Of a stretch of DNA of 64,000 bases, positions 11,151 through 22,612 are shown piece by piece (the stretch's first letter is position 1; each line of letters begins with the position of its first letter). Source of the DNA: Corydoras sp. C115 (taxonomy: Eukaryota > Chordata > Actinopteri > Siluriformes > Callichthyidae). Made by a program: the position numbers and the translations under genes. The notes under the pieces were generated by a model. It was not told where the DNA came from. It worked only from the letters and a program-made list of their open reading frames with translations, and did no database searches. The stretch is taken from contig JAFMOC010000159.1 in NCBI GenBank assembly GCA_019802505.1, positions 1-64,000 on the forward strand, in the 5' to 3' direction.

Positions 11151-12645
11151 TGGCATGTTGTTATAACACTCTGTAAGTGTGGTTATGAACATCTATGTAT
11201 ATTAACAGAGGCTTATGACACATGGTATAAAGTATTATAAATACTTAAAAAAAATTATGAATGTGTTAATAATGCATTATGAACACCGGCTTCATAGAAA
11301 GTGTTACCAAAATAAACATTTTGCCGTATTGCCTCATGGCATGTTCTTATAACACTCTATAACATCTATGTATATTAACAGAGGTATATAACACATTGCA
11401 TAAGCCTCTGTTCATATACATAGAGTATTGTTATGAACATCTATGTATGTTAGCAGAGGCTTATGACAGGTGTTCTAAAGTATAAATACTTAAACGAGTC
11501 TTATGAATGCGATTATAATGCATTATGAATACCAAATTTATAGAAAGTATACAAAAATAAACATTTTGTCTTATTGCCCTATAGACATGTTGTTATTACC
11601 CTCTGTGAGTGTGGTTATGAACATCTATGGATATTAACAGAGGCTTAGGACATGTGTTATAAAGCATTATGAATACTTTATAGCACTTTATAAATGTGTT
11701 AATAATGCATTATGGCTTCATAGAAAGTGTTACAAAATAAACATTTTGCCTTATTGCCTTATGGCATGTTCTTATAACACTCTATAACATCTATGTATAT
11801 TAACAGGGGCATATAACATGTGTCATAAGCCTCTATTAATATACATAGATGTTCATAGTGTGGTTATGAACATCTATGTTTATTAACAGAGGCTTATTAC
11901 ACGTGTTCTAAAGTATTATAAATACTTAAACGAGCTTTATGAATGCGATTATAATGCATTATGACCACCAGATTAATAGAAAGTATACAAAAATAAACAT
12001 TTTGCCTTATTGCCTTATAATCATGTTGTTATTACCCTCTGTGAGTGTGGTTATGAACATCTATGTATATTAACAAAGGCTTAGGACACGTTATAAAGCA
12101 TTATGAATACTTTATAAAGCTTGAATGTGTTTATAATGCATTATGAACACAGGCTTCACAGAAAGTGTTACCAAAATAAACATTTTGCCTTATTGCCTTA
12201 TGGCATGTTCTTATAACACTCTATAACATCTATGTATATTAACAGAGGCATATAACACGTGGCATAAGCCTCTGTTAATGTACATAGATGTTCGTAACCA
12301 CCCTCACAGAGTGTTATAAGAACATGCCATAAGGCAATAAGGCAAAATGTTTATTTTGTAACACTTTCTATGAAGCCATAATGCATTATTAACACATTCA
12401 TTTTGCCTTATTGCCTTATGGCATGTTCTTATAACACTCTATAACATCTATGTATATTAACAGGGGCATATAACACATGTCATAAGCCTCTGTTAATGTA
12501 CATAGATGTTCATAGTGTGGTTCTGAACATCTTTGCATATTAACAGAGGCTTATTACACGTAATCTAAAGTATTATAAATACTTAAACGAATTTTACGAA
12601 TGCGGTTATAATGCATTATGAATACCAGATTGACAGAAAGCGTTA
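11151..12645 (+). repeat. Second tandem satellite array, about 435-bp unit
   Basis: The landmark AACATTTTG recurs near 11321, 11562, 11741, 11997, 12181 and 12400 with alternating steps of about 250 and 180, that is, a composite unit of about 435 bases. Words such as AACATCTATGTATATTAAC and ATTATAATGCATTATG tie it to the first array. A block at about 12308-12400 is inverted relative to the rest. Confidence 0.85.
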
Positions 12646-12940
12646 CCTATTTAACATTCTCATGTTTATTTAGGGATTTTTTTGTGATTTTTAAGGTTTT
12701 GTTATCCTCTGCATTGCGAAAAGTTATGAAGCTTCTTGTTTAGGGAATCTGAAGGCACTTGATACCATTAGATGGATTAGTTATATAAGCCAAAAATGTA
12801 TTCTACATATGAGCTTTTATTCATGGTACCAGCAAAGCTTTATTGTATAGCAGGTGGAGAGACAGCTTCTGAATAGATAAGAGCCAAGCCAATCGGGTAC
12901 ACTTCTAACTCTGAAGCTAAGAGAATCAGAAAGGGTGTGC

Positions 12941-12982
<42 letters not shown>

Positions 12983-13676
12983 CGGTAGGAAAGCGAGGCA
13001 GCAAAGCAGGAAGAGATGGGGAGAGAGCACTTACCGCAAGGTCATGGGGAATGCTTTGAGCAGAGACGATGCTCTCCGGGCAGACCTTTACCTCAACCTG
13101 CAATCACTCTGAGATTCCACAACCCTTCATGCCCAGCCACTGGGGTGGAAATACTATTCATCTTGCAATCTCTCCTCCTCTCTCCCTTTCTCTGCCTTTT
13201 TTCTTCTTTATTTGCTTCGTAGTCAGATGCCGGCTCGGCTTCAATAGCGCGGCCCGGAATGGAGGAAGATTTACCATTGTGTCGCCTTTCATATCAACGC
13301 CATTGACAAAAAGAATCAGGACGAAGGAAATAATTGAAGCAAGATCATAGAAAATCCGATCGGCTCCTTTGTCACTGGAATTTTTTATCCATCGATCCGG
13401 TCGAGTTGCTTTTCCAGTTATGGATTTGGAGTTATAAGCATAAAGGGAATAAGCTTCCGTTAGTGAACTTAGGCCCAGTGTTTATATAATGCTCAAATGG
13501 TCCATATCATGAAAATGCACTTTGCAGTGTTGCTGCTCTCACGGTTAGGTATCTAGAATGCCTGTCAATTCCCACGTTTGTGTACAGAAATAAATTAAGA
13601 ACGTGTTTAATACATCCATCCTTTATCTTCCACTTCCACTTATCTTCCACTTGAACTTGTCAACTTTTAGGTATCC
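12646..13676. other. Non-repetitive noncoding stretch with (GT)n
   Basis: Mixed-composition DNA with a GT microsatellite at 12943-12979. Open frames of up to about 90 codons overlap on both strands here and show no recognisable domain. Candidate for conserved noncoding sequence. Confidence 0.4.
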
Positions 13677-13690
13677 TAATTTATTAAGTT

Positions 13691-14037
13691 CATTCATTCA
13701 TCCATTATCTTCCACTTTATTCTCTATTAGGGTCGCGGGGGGGTTCCCCATGCCCATCCAGGGGAGAACATTTTGGCGCTGGGCAGATACACCCAGGACA
13801 GGGTGCCAATTCATTTCTGGGCTCACACTCACTCACGCATACACACTTTATATGGGGCAATTTGGAGAACTCAATTGACTTGATCCATGTTTTTGGACTG
13901 TGGGAGGAGACCGGAGAACCCGGAGGAAACCTACGCGGACACGGGGAGAACATAGAAACTCCACCCAGATGGGGATTCAAACCGGGAATCCCTAGTGCTG
14001 AGAGGAGAACATGCTAACCACTAAGCCACCGTGCCAC
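13691..14037 (-). mobile_element. SINE, full length, antisense, with TSD
   Basis: Flanked by the 14-bp TSD TAATTTATTAAGTT at 13677-13690 and 14038-14051. The complements of both tRNA promoter boxes are present; the tail is (CATT)n-like. Confidence 0.92.
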
Positions 14038-14206
14038 TAATTTATTAAGTTATTCCCTTAAAAAATATTATTCTAATTTATTCTCATTTTGTATTTTAAA
14101 ATGTACCTTAATGAACAATTAATGTACAATAAAATATGTAATTAGCACACAGTATAAAAATAAATTGGAGTGGAAATTTAAATGAAAATATACTGTCTAT
14201 TTTCTG

Positions 14207-14545
14207 GGCGGCACGGTGGCTTAGTGGTTAGCAGGTTCTCCTCTCAGTGCTAGGGATTCCTCGTTCGAATCCCCATCTGGGTGGAGTTTCCATGTTCTCC
14301 CCGTGTCCGCGTGGGTTTCCTCCGGGTTCTCCGGTTTCCTCCCACAGTCCAAAAACATGGATCAAGTCAATTGAGTTCTCCAAATTGCCCCATATAGAGT
14401 GTGTCTGTGTGAGTGAGTGTGAGCCCAGAAATGAATTGGCGCCCTGTCCTGGGTGTATCTGCCCAGCGCTCGAGATGTTCTCCCCTGGATGGGCATGGGG
14501 AACCCCCCCGCGACCCTAATATTGGATAAAGCAGAAGATAAGATG
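14207..14545 (+). mobile_element. SINE, full length, sense
   Basis: Starts GGCGGCACGGTGG; box A TGGCTTAGTGG at 14217-14227; box B has a changed first base (CGTTCGAATCC). A younger SINE sits in its 3' flank. Confidence 0.9.
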
Positions 14546-14557
14546 GATGGAAATATT

Positions 14558-14895
14558 ATTCATTCATTAATTATCTCCCTCTTTATCCTCTATTAGGGTC
14601 GTGGTGGGGTTCCCCATGCCCATCCAGGGGAGAACGTTTCAGGCGCTGGGCAGGTACACCCAGGACAGGACGCCAATCCATCGCTGGGCACACACTCACT
14701 CACACAGACACACTCCAAATGTAGCAATTTGGAGAACTCAATGAACTTGATCCATGTTTTTGGACTGTGGGAGGAAACCGGAGAACCCGGAGGAAACCCA
14801 CGCGGACACGGGGAGAACATGGAAACTCCACCCAGATGAGGATTCGAACCGGGAATCCCTAGTGAACGTGCAAACCACTAAGCCACCGTGCCGCC
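14558..14895 (-). mobile_element. SINE, antisense, inserted at the tail of another SINE
   Basis: TSD GATGGAAATATT at 14546-14557 and 14896-14907. A few bases are lost next to the box B complement. Confidence 0.9.
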
Positions 14896-14907
14896 GATGG
14901 AAATATT

Positions 14908-15225
14908 AAAACTAATAAAAATAAAAATAAAAAGAGGGAAACCTTTATCGTAAATTAAAGGGTTTTACAGGCAGTGGATTTGGGCCTTTGTTACCTTAAA
15001 GTTATTACCATTCAGAGTAGACATCTAAATAATGCATCAAAGTCTTATAAATGCATGTTCTTTAGTTATTTATTATTAGTGCTTTATCCCACATCCACAT
15101 CCCACACTCACTGAGTCCGTTTGCTCATAATCCAGCCGCTCTTAAAGGCCTCCAGCACAGATTATGTGTTAGCCTGCAGCACTCAGTCTGAAAGCAGATC
15201 CTCTCTCTCTCTTTCACGCTCTCTC

Positions 15226-15282
<57 letters not shown>

Positions 15283-15519
15283 ATAAATGCCATATGGTTA
15301 AGGGTGGCTCCCGGGGAGAAATCTGTGGCATCTAGTTCCACACAGATATCTGACCCATCCACCTTTTCAGGGTGGTCACTAGGGCCATGTGCAGATGCTC
15401 GACTATAGAGACGGTTTAGGCCCCGCAGTACGTTCTGCTGTTCTATAAGAACACTTTGTATTTTTATACTTTCTACTTATTTTATTTTCTAGATCCCATT
15501 GTGCCAGATAAAGCTTTTT
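14908..15519. other. Noncoding stretch with CT and (GT)n tracts
   Basis: Holds a CT-rich tract at about 15201-15226 and GT units at about 15231-15281. The flanks (15110-15200 and 15290-15420) look non-repetitive. No exon recognised. Confidence 0.4.
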
Positions 15520-15531
15520 TGTTCTACTCTA

Positions 15532-15866
15532 AAGGCGGCACGGTGGCTTAGTGGTTAGCATGTTCAAATCCCAATCTGGGTGGAGTTTCCATGTTCTCCC
15601 TGTGTCCTCGTGGGTTTCCTCCGGGTTCTCCGGTTTCCTCCCACAGTCCAAAAACATGGATCATGTGAACTGAGTTCTCCAAATTGCCCCATATAGAGTG
15701 TGTGTGTGTCTGTGTGAGTGAGTGTGTGTCCAGTGATAGATTAGCGTCCTGTCCTGGGTCTATCTGCCCAGCGCCCGAAACGTTCTCCCCTGGATGGGCA
15801 TAGGGAACCCCCCCGCGACCCTAATAGAGGATAAAGCGGAAGAAGATGGATGGATGGATGAATGGA
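15532..15866 (+). mobile_element. SINE, sense, with TSD
   Basis: TSD TGTTCTACTCTA at 15520-15531 and 15867-15878. Part of the tRNA-like head between the boxes is deleted (GTTAGCATG joins directly to TTCAAATCCC), so box B is damaged. Confidence 0.9.
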
Positions 15867-15935
15867 TGTTCTACTCTATGTGGCATGATGATAAAAATAA
15901 GAAGAAGTCTAGAAACCATTACGGGTCCTACTTAC

Positions 15936-16290
15936 GGGCGGCACGGTGGCTTAGCATGTTCTCCTCTCAGTGCTAGGGATTCCTGGTTTGAATCCCCATC
16001 TGGGTGGAGTTTCCATGTTCTCCCCGTGTCCACGTGGGTTTCCTCCGGGTTCTCCGGTTTCCTCCCACAGTCCAAAAACATGGATCAATTCAATTGAGTT
16101 CTCCAAATTGCCCCATATAGAGCGTGTGTGTCTGTGTGAGTGTGTGTCCAGTGATAGATTGGTGTCCTGTCCTGGGTGTATCTGCTCAGCACCCGAAACG
16201 TTCTCCCCTGGATGGGCATGGGGAACCCCCCCCCCCGACCCTAATAGAGGATAAAGCAGAAGATAATGAATGGATGGATGGATGTATGGT
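15936..16290 (+). mobile_element. SINE, sense, with TSD
   Basis: TSD TCCTACTTAC at 15926-15935 and 16291-16300. Box A is shortened by loss of TAGTGGT. It carries an expanded C run. Confidence 0.9.
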
Positions 16291-16330
16291 TCCTACTTAC
16301 ACCCTGAATCTATCTATCTGAAAAAGTATA

Positions 16331-16507
16331 GGCAGCACGGTGGCTTAGTGGTTAGCATCTTCGCCTCTCAGTGCTGGAGATCCAGGTTGGAATCCCAATC
16401 TGGGTGGAGTTTCCATGTTCTCCCCGTGTCCGCATGGGTTTCCTCCGGGTTCTCCAGTTTCCTTCCACAGAATTCTCCAAATTACCCCATTAAGAGTGTG
16501 TTTGTGT
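16331..16507 (+). mobile_element. SINE 5' part, sense
   Basis: Head and centre only; breaks off in the GTGTGTTTGTGTGA stretch and joins an antisense piece. Confidence 0.75.
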
Positions 16508-16519
16508 GATACACTCAAG

Positions 16520-16716
16520 CCGGTGGGCACACTCACTCCCACACACAATATAGGGCATTATTTAGAAAGGGGCAATTTAGAGTAGTTTATTCACATTGAA
16601 TCCAGATTTTTGGACTATGGGGGATAACCAGAGAAACACCAGAACATGCAAAACTCCACTCAGATCGGGATTCGAACCCAGCTCCCCACGCTAACTACTA
16701 CACCCCTGTGCCGCCT
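16520..16716 (-). mobile_element. SINE fragment, antisense, diverged
   Basis: Diverged antisense copy ending CACCCCTGTGCCGCC. Together with the preceding sense piece it makes a fold-back pair. Confidence 0.65.
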
Positions 16717-16746
16717 TAAATCATGTACCATTAATGGAAATATTCA

Positions 16747-17087
16747 TTCATTCATTATCTCCCGCTTTATCCTCTATTACGGTCGCGGGAGGGTTCCACA
16801 TGCCCATCCAGGGGAGAACGTCTCGGGCGCTGGGCAGATATACCCAGGACAGGGCGCCAATCCATCGCTGGGCACACACTCACTCACACAGACACACTCT
16901 ATTTGGGGCAATTTTGAGAATTCAATTGACTTGATCCATGTTTTTGGACTGTGGGAGGAAACTGGAGAACCCGGAAGAAACCCACGCAGACACGGGGAGA
17001 ACACGGAAAATCCACCCAGATTAGGATTCGAACCGGGAATCCCTAGTGCTGAGAGGAGAACATGCTAACCACTAAGCCACCATGCCG
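16747..17087 (-). mobile_element. SINE, full length, antisense
   Basis: From CATTCATTATCTCCCGC to CCACCATGCCGC. Of the (GAAT)n-tail type. Confidence 0.88.
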
Positions 17088-17108
17088 CGTTGAGTTTAAT
17101 TAATAACA

Positions 17109-17435
17109 TTCATTCATTCATTCATTCATTATCTCCAGCTTTATCCTTTATTAGGGTCGGGGGGGGGTTCCCCATGCCCATCCAGGGAAGAACGTCTCAG
17201 GCGCTGGGCAGATACACCCAGGAGAGGGCGCCAATCCATTGCTGGGCACACACTCACTCACACAGACACACTCTATATGGGCCAATTTGGAGAACTCAAT
17301 TAACTTGATCCATGTTTTTGGACTGGGGGAGGAAACCGGAGAACCCGGAGGAAACCCACACGGACACGGGGAGAACATGGAAACTCCACCCAGATGGGGA
17401 TTCGAACCGGGAATCCCTAGCGCTGAGAGGAGTTA
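17109..17435 (-). mobile_element. SINE, 5'-truncated, antisense, with TSD
   Basis: TSD TAATTAATAACA at 17097-17108 and 17436-17447. The element stops at the complement of TCCTCTCAGCGCTAGGG, so box A is missing: a 5'-truncated insertion as expected of target-primed reverse transcription. Confidence 0.92.
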
Positions 17436-17447
17436 TAATTAATAACA

Positions 17448-17970
17448 ATATTTTAAAATCTCCTGTCTATACATTTTATACATTACGTAGTGAATATTAG
17501 CATCATTTTCTATACATTTTGTTTATAACTGTCATTGGGTTGTAGAACAAAGTGAAACCTGCCAACAGGTCGCTCTTAACATGTTTACTTAAGCTGTTTA
17601 TGCACTGAGAGACAGGTGATCCCAGACAGTTAATGCCAAATAAATATTTGCTCATGTACAGGCAGCTGTTTGTCAGGATGCTATTAACGGCGCAGGTCTC
17701 ATAGCACCTTTGTGACACATGCTCGGCATTCCCTTGTCTCACAGCATCCCGCGTAGCCTTTATGTGTTTAAATCCAGCCGCAGGGCAGATGAGGCTCAGC
17801 AAAAAACCAGCAGGTGCCTCAAAGGGCAGACATTGTTTGTTAAGATACGAGCGGCTTTATGAGAGTCGGGCGTCCGGCTTCAGGCCCGGCGAGTTGGGAG
17901 AGTCTTCGTAGGGCGGCAGAAAAACTATTTATTTACAGCAGTGCTTTAGAAATGCTGATACGTTATCATT
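17448..17970. other. Non-repetitive stretch, conserved-element candidate
   Basis: About 500 bases of balanced composition without repeats. Short words that resemble known factor sites lie close together, such as CAGCTG (E-box), TGCCAAA (NFI half-site) and TAAATATTTGC (Fox-like). Such words also arise by chance. No exon recognised. Confidence 0.4.
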
Positions 17971-18166
17971 TCCATCCATCTATCATCTTCTGTTTAATTC
18001 TCTACCATGGTCACATGGGGGGGGGTGGGGTGGGGGGGGGGTTCTGTGTACATCCAGGGGAGAACGTTTCGGGAGCTGGGCAGATACACCCAGGACAGGG
18101 CGCCAATCTATCACTGGACCTTAAATCTATGTTGTTGGACTGTGGGAGGAAACCAGAGAACCCAGA
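17971..18166 (-). mobile_element. SINE 3' half, antisense, with G-run
   Basis: Antisense tail and 3' half with a G-rich expansion at about 18017-18042; breaks at GAACCCAGAG where a sense copy begins. Confidence 0.75.
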
Positions 18167-18519
18167 GCTTAGTGTTTAGCATGTTCTCCTCTCAGCACTA
18201 GGGATTCCCGGTTCGAATCCCAATCTGGGTGGAGTTTCCATGTTCTCCCCGTGTCCGCGTGGGTTTCCTCCGGGTTCTCCGATTTCCTCCCACAGTCCAA
18301 AAACATGGATCAAGTCAATTGAATTCTCCAAATTGCCCCATATAGAGTGTGTTTGTGTGAGTGAGTGTGTGTCCAGTGATAGATTTGCACCCTGTCCTGG
18401 GTCTATCTGCCCAGCGCCCGAAACGTTCTCCCTGGATGGGCATGGGGAACCCCCCCCCCCCCCACCCTGCGACCCTAATATAGGACAAAGCAGAAGATAA
18501 TGGATGGATGAATGAATGT
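18167..18519 (+). mobile_element. SINE, sense, nearly full length
   Basis: Begins within box A (CTTAGTGTTTAGC) and ends GATAATGGATGGATGAATG. C run expanded at about 18451-18465. Confidence 0.85.
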
Positions 18520-19008
18520 TTTTACTTGCAATAAATTGAATGAACATAACCTTATGCTTCATGTTGTGAGTTTTATTCTTGGCTGTAGCTCTAATCTGTC
18601 TGTCACGTGATTATCCAGTGGATCATTAAGTGATGGAACATGCCAGCCGTCCTTGGTGAGGGAGGTATGCCTGCTGCTCTGGGTATATCACTAAACAGAG
18701 CCATCAGAGACTCAGTGTAAACATCATTTGGAAACTGCAGTTTTTCTGCATGAACAGGTTTGATGCTGATGAAGAGGGACCTCTTTAGAAAGTGCAATGA
18801 TCTGCACTGTGCATCATCAGTGCAGCCGGGAACCGGCGCAATTACTGCAACCTCTGAGAGGAAAGATCTACGTCAGATACTGTACGCTTCGCTCTGCTCT
18901 TTGTTTAAACGGAACAGAAAAATGCTTTTAATACGTTTGTTTTACATTTATAGCATTGTGCAGCTGAGAATTATTTCAGTTAAATTTACAGTTTCGGACC
19001 TTTCTTAT
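18520..19008. other. Noncoding stretch, nothing recognised
   Basis: Non-repetitive; overlapping open frames on both strands lack any recognisable domain. Confidence 0.4.
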
Positions 19009-19127
19009 TCCATCCATCCATCCATCCATTATCTTCCGCTTTATCCTCTATTAGGGTCGCGGGGGGGGGGGGGGGGGGGGGGTTCCCCATGCCCATCCAG
19101 AGGAGAACGTTCCGGGCGCTGGGCAGA
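19009..19127 (-). mobile_element. SINE 3' end, antisense, with long G-run
   Basis: Only the 3' third: (CCAT)n tail, TATCTTCCGC, about 20 G, up to GGGCAGATG. An AAT/AAG-rich simple stretch follows to about 19190. Confidence 0.8.
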
Positions 19128-19196
19128 TGCTTTTTAAGTAAAAGCATCTACAAAATAAATAATAATAATAATAATAAGAAGAAGAAGAAAGGTGTG

Positions 19197-19440
19197 GGTG
19201 ACACGGTGGCTTAGTGGTTAGCATGTTCTCCTCTCAGCACTAGGGATTCCCAGTTCGAATCCCAATCTGGGTGGAGTTTCCATGTTCTCCCCATGTCCAT
19301 GTGGGTTTCCTTCGGGTTCTCCGGTTTCCTCCCACAGTCCAAAAACATGGATCAAGTCAATTGAGTTCTCCAAATTGCCCCATATAGAGTGTGTTTGTGT
19401 GAGTGAGTGTGTGCCCAGTGATAGATTGCATGAGTGATAG
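19197..19440 (+). mobile_element. SINE, sense, 3'-truncated
   Basis: Head and centre, ending in a short duplication GTGATAGATTGCATGAGTGATAGATT, where a second sense copy starts. Confidence 0.85.
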
Positions 19441-19772
19441 ATTAGCATGTTCTCCTCTCAGCTCTAGGGATTCCCGGTTCGAATCCCCATCTGGGTGGAG
19501 TTTCCATGTTCTCCCCGTGTCCGTGTGGGTTTCCTCCGGGTTCTCCGGTTTCCTCCCACAGTCCAAAAACATGGATCAAGTCAATTGAGTTCTCCAAATT
19601 GCCCCATATAGAGTGTGTCTGTGTGAGTGAGTGTGTGTCCCAGCGATAGATTGGCGTCCTGTCCTGGGTGTATCTGCCCAGCTCTCGAAACGTTCTCCCC
19701 TGGATGATCTCCCTGGTTCTCCTCCCTCTTTATCCGCAACCTTTGTAGAGGATAAAGAGGAAGATGGATGGA
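19441..19772 (+). mobile_element. SINE, sense, with altered 3' end
   Basis: Starts at AGCATGTTCTCC. The usual GGGCATGGGGAACCCC part is replaced by a CT-rich segment (CCCTGGTTCTCCTCCCTC) and the end reads AGGATAAAGAGGAAGATGG. Confidence 0.8.
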
Positions 19773-19828
19773 CACAGTGATAGATATTATTTGTTGTAAA
19801 TATGCAACTAATGTCAAGTTAATTTAAT

Positions 19829-20102
19829 CCCATTCATGAAGAAGAACAAAAGGTGTGGGTGAACACGGCTGCTTAGTGGAACAACCCAGTGGGTTTTTGG
19901 GATTCAAAAAATTATTTAAATATGAGTTAAATTGCCCCATATAGAGTGTGTTTGTGTGAGTGGTGTGGCCGCCCTCTAAAATCAGGGCAGACCAGACGAA
20001 TCCCCCCATGCTCTTTATCCGCAACCTTTGTAGAGGATAAAGAGGAAGATGGATGGACACAGTGATAGATATTATTTGTTGTAAATATGCAACTAATGTC
20101 AA
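19829..20102 (+). repeat. Shortened tandem duplicate of the preceding block
   Basis: Starts AAGAAGAACAAAAGGTGTGG, matching 19176 onward, and ends with about 90 bases (20013-20102) nearly identical to 19729-19817, including ATTATTTGTTGTAAATATG. The SINE body in between is mostly lost. Confidence 0.8.
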
Positions 20103-20119
20103 AGTTCATCCATTCATCC

Positions 20120-20196
20120 AGAACATGGAAACTCCACCCAGATTGGGATTCAAACCTGGAACCCCAGCGCTCAAAGGCAGACAACACCACCATGCC
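20120..20196 (-). mobile_element. SINE fragment, antisense
   Basis: About 77 bases of the tRNA side: GAACATGGAAACTCC to CACCATGCC. Confidence 0.7.
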
Positions 20197-20233
20197 ATCC
20201 ATACGATTAATAATACATTATTCATTTATTAAT

Positions 20234-20536
20234 TCATCCATCCATCCATCCATCCATTATCTTCCACTTTATCCTCTACTAGGGTCCTAGGGGGTTCCCC
20301 ATGCCCATCCAGGTGAGAACATTTTGGACGCTGGGCAGATACACCCCAGACAGGGCACCAATCTATCACTGGACACACACTCACTCACACACACAGTCTA
20401 TATGGGGCAATTTGGAGAACTCGGAGGAAACCCACGTGGACACGGGGAGAACAAGGAAACTCCACCCAGATTGGGATTCAAACCTGAATCCCCAGCGCTG
20501 AGAGGAGAACATGCTAAGCACTAAGCCACCGCGCCG
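20234..20536 (-). mobile_element. SINE, antisense, internal deletion
   Basis: Has (CCAT)n tail and both ends, but lacks the segment between GAGAACTC and GGAGGAAACCC (the ATCCATGTTTTTGGAC part). Confidence 0.85.
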
Positions 20537-21496
20537 TTTATATTCATATTCAGTCGTTTCCAGACGTTGAGCGGAGCTGCAGTGTCATCAGATTCCTTTC
20601 TATCCTTTATTATTTGAATATTTTTGATTTCTTCACGGCAAGTGCTTTCATCTCTTTATTTACAGTGTCAACAACGTAAAGGATTACTTTTTACGCGAGG
20701 TTAGTTATACGATTCACAGAGGGAAAAAATGACAAAAAAACCCCATCTAAACACAGCTCTTACATGACAAGCCTGGAAACAAGCTGTCACCCCTGTCAGA
20801 TTCTTATTATTGTTCATCCCAAATATTTCTTGATGACGGGTCAGGACGGAGCATTCTTATCAGCGGGCAAACTGAACACAAAATGCCCCAGTGGTCAATA
20901 ATATAATGGGTAATTGAAAATTTCGCCAAAACTCTTGCTTCTCCAACAACCTTTCATAATCCTCCGGAAGCACGCATTTGGGCATCAGATCCTGTCATTG
21001 GCTGGTGACAGATTTTCCTTCCGCGTGAGAAGCCGCTTCTCTATAAAGCCTGCCGCGACATCCCAACTTTGCCTTTAGTAGTGGCAGGCGAGGTTGTCGT
21101 CACCGGGTCAGTTCAGCCACGCATGCATTCGCTTTATTAGAAAATGTAAAAAAATTCAGTCAATTTTATTTAATCAGCTGAAAAGGCAAAGCATTTTCCA
21201 GATCATTAATCAAGTGCTTGTGCACAGGGGGAGGTTGTCTGCCGAGCAGACCTGCTCTGCTTACCGAGTCATTAAGTAGAAAATAATAGAAAAGTAAGTC
21301 GAAAAATAATAATAATAAGGAAAGAAAGAAAGAAAGAAAGAACATGAAATGTCAATGGCTTTTCATTATTTAAGCATGGGGCAAGCGCTGATGTTAATGA
21401 ATGAACCTGAGCATACTGCCAGACAGGGACAGGGGCATGAGTACCACCAAATTGATCCGGTTGGGCATTTATATGGGTTTGAATATGCCTTAAACA
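20537..21496. other. Non-repetitive noncoding stretch, about 950 bp
   Basis: One of the longest repeat-free stretches in the window. A short (AAAG)n tract lies at about 21318-21342. No exon or RNA gene recognised. Candidate for conserved regulatory sequence. Confidence 0.45.
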
Positions 21497-21830
21497 TTCA
21501 TTCATTCATTCATTATCTCCCGCTTTATCCTCTATTAGGGTTGCGGGGGGGGGGGGGGGGGGTTCCCCATGCCCATCCAGGGGAGAACGTCTCGGGCGCT
21601 GGGCAGATAGACCCAGGACAGGGCGCCAATCCATCGCTGGGCACACACTCACTCACACAGACACACTCTATATGGGGCAATTTTGAGAATTAAAATTGAC
21701 TTGATCCATGTTTTTGGGCTGTGGGAGGAAACCCACGCAGACACGGGGAGAACATGGAAACTCCACCCAGATGGGGATTCGAACCGGGAAACCCTAGTGC
21801 TGAGAGGAGAACGTGCTAACCACTAAGCCG
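21497..21830 (-). mobile_element. SINE, antisense, G-run expanded
   Basis: (GAAT)n-type tail, about 18 G at 21545-21562. A short segment (GGAGAACCCGGA) of the centre is missing. Confidence 0.88.
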
Positions 21831-21914
21831 CCTGTCTTAAGCATAAAAAAAAATAAATTCTATTTAAAATGTACTGTAACTCTTTAAAATTGTTCTACTG
21901 TTCTAATTCTAGCC

Positions 21915-22263
21915 TTATCCATCCATTATCTTCCGCTTTATCCTCTACTAGGGTCAGGGGGGGGTTCCCCATGCCCATCCGGGGGAGAACGTTTCGGGCA
22001 CTGGGCAGAAACACCCCGGACAGGACGCCAATCCATCGCTGGGCACACACTCACTCACACAGACACACAGTCTATATGGGGCAATTTGGAGAACTCAATT
22101 GAACTTGATCCATGTTTTTGGACTGTGGGAGGAAACCGGAGAATCCGGAGAAAACCCACGCAGACACGGGGAGAACATGAAAACTCCACCCAGATGGGGA
22201 TTCGAACCGGGAATCCCTAGTGCTGAGAGGAGAACATGCCAACCACAAAGCCAGCAAGCTGCC
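21915..22263 (-). mobile_element. SINE, full length, antisense
   Basis: From TCCATCCATTATCTTCCGC to GCCAGCAAGCTGCC; the head is mutated at the very end, box B complement intact. Confidence 0.87.
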
Positions 22264-22337
22264 CCGACCTGACCTTATTATTTATTATTTATGATCATTA
22301 GCCAATCTGGATTAACTGAGTGTGTTTTGAAAAGATA

Positions 22338-22612
22338 GATTGTGGCTTGGTGGTTGGCATGTTCTCCTCTCAGCGCTGGGTGGAGTTTCCATGTTCTCCC
22401 CGTGTCTGCGTGGGTTTCCTCCGGGTTCTCCAGTTTTCTGCCACAGTCCAAAAACATGGATCAAGTCAATTGAATTTTCCAAATTGCCCCATATAGTGTG
22501 TGTGTGCCCAGCGATGGATTGGTGCCCTGTCCTGGGTGTATCTGCCCAGCGCCCGAAACGTTCTCCCCTGGATGGGTATGGGGAACCCCCCCCCCCAACC
22601 CTAATAGAGGAT
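22338..22612 (+). mobile_element. SINE, sense, box B region deleted
   Basis: The head has TGGCTTGGTGG, but CAGCGCTGGGTGG skips the box B segment, so the internal promoter is destroyed. Confidence 0.82.

Noticed and set aside
16646..17068. A 140-codon plus-strand frame
   Set aside because: It joins two adjacent antisense SINE pieces; the peptide is the SINE body.
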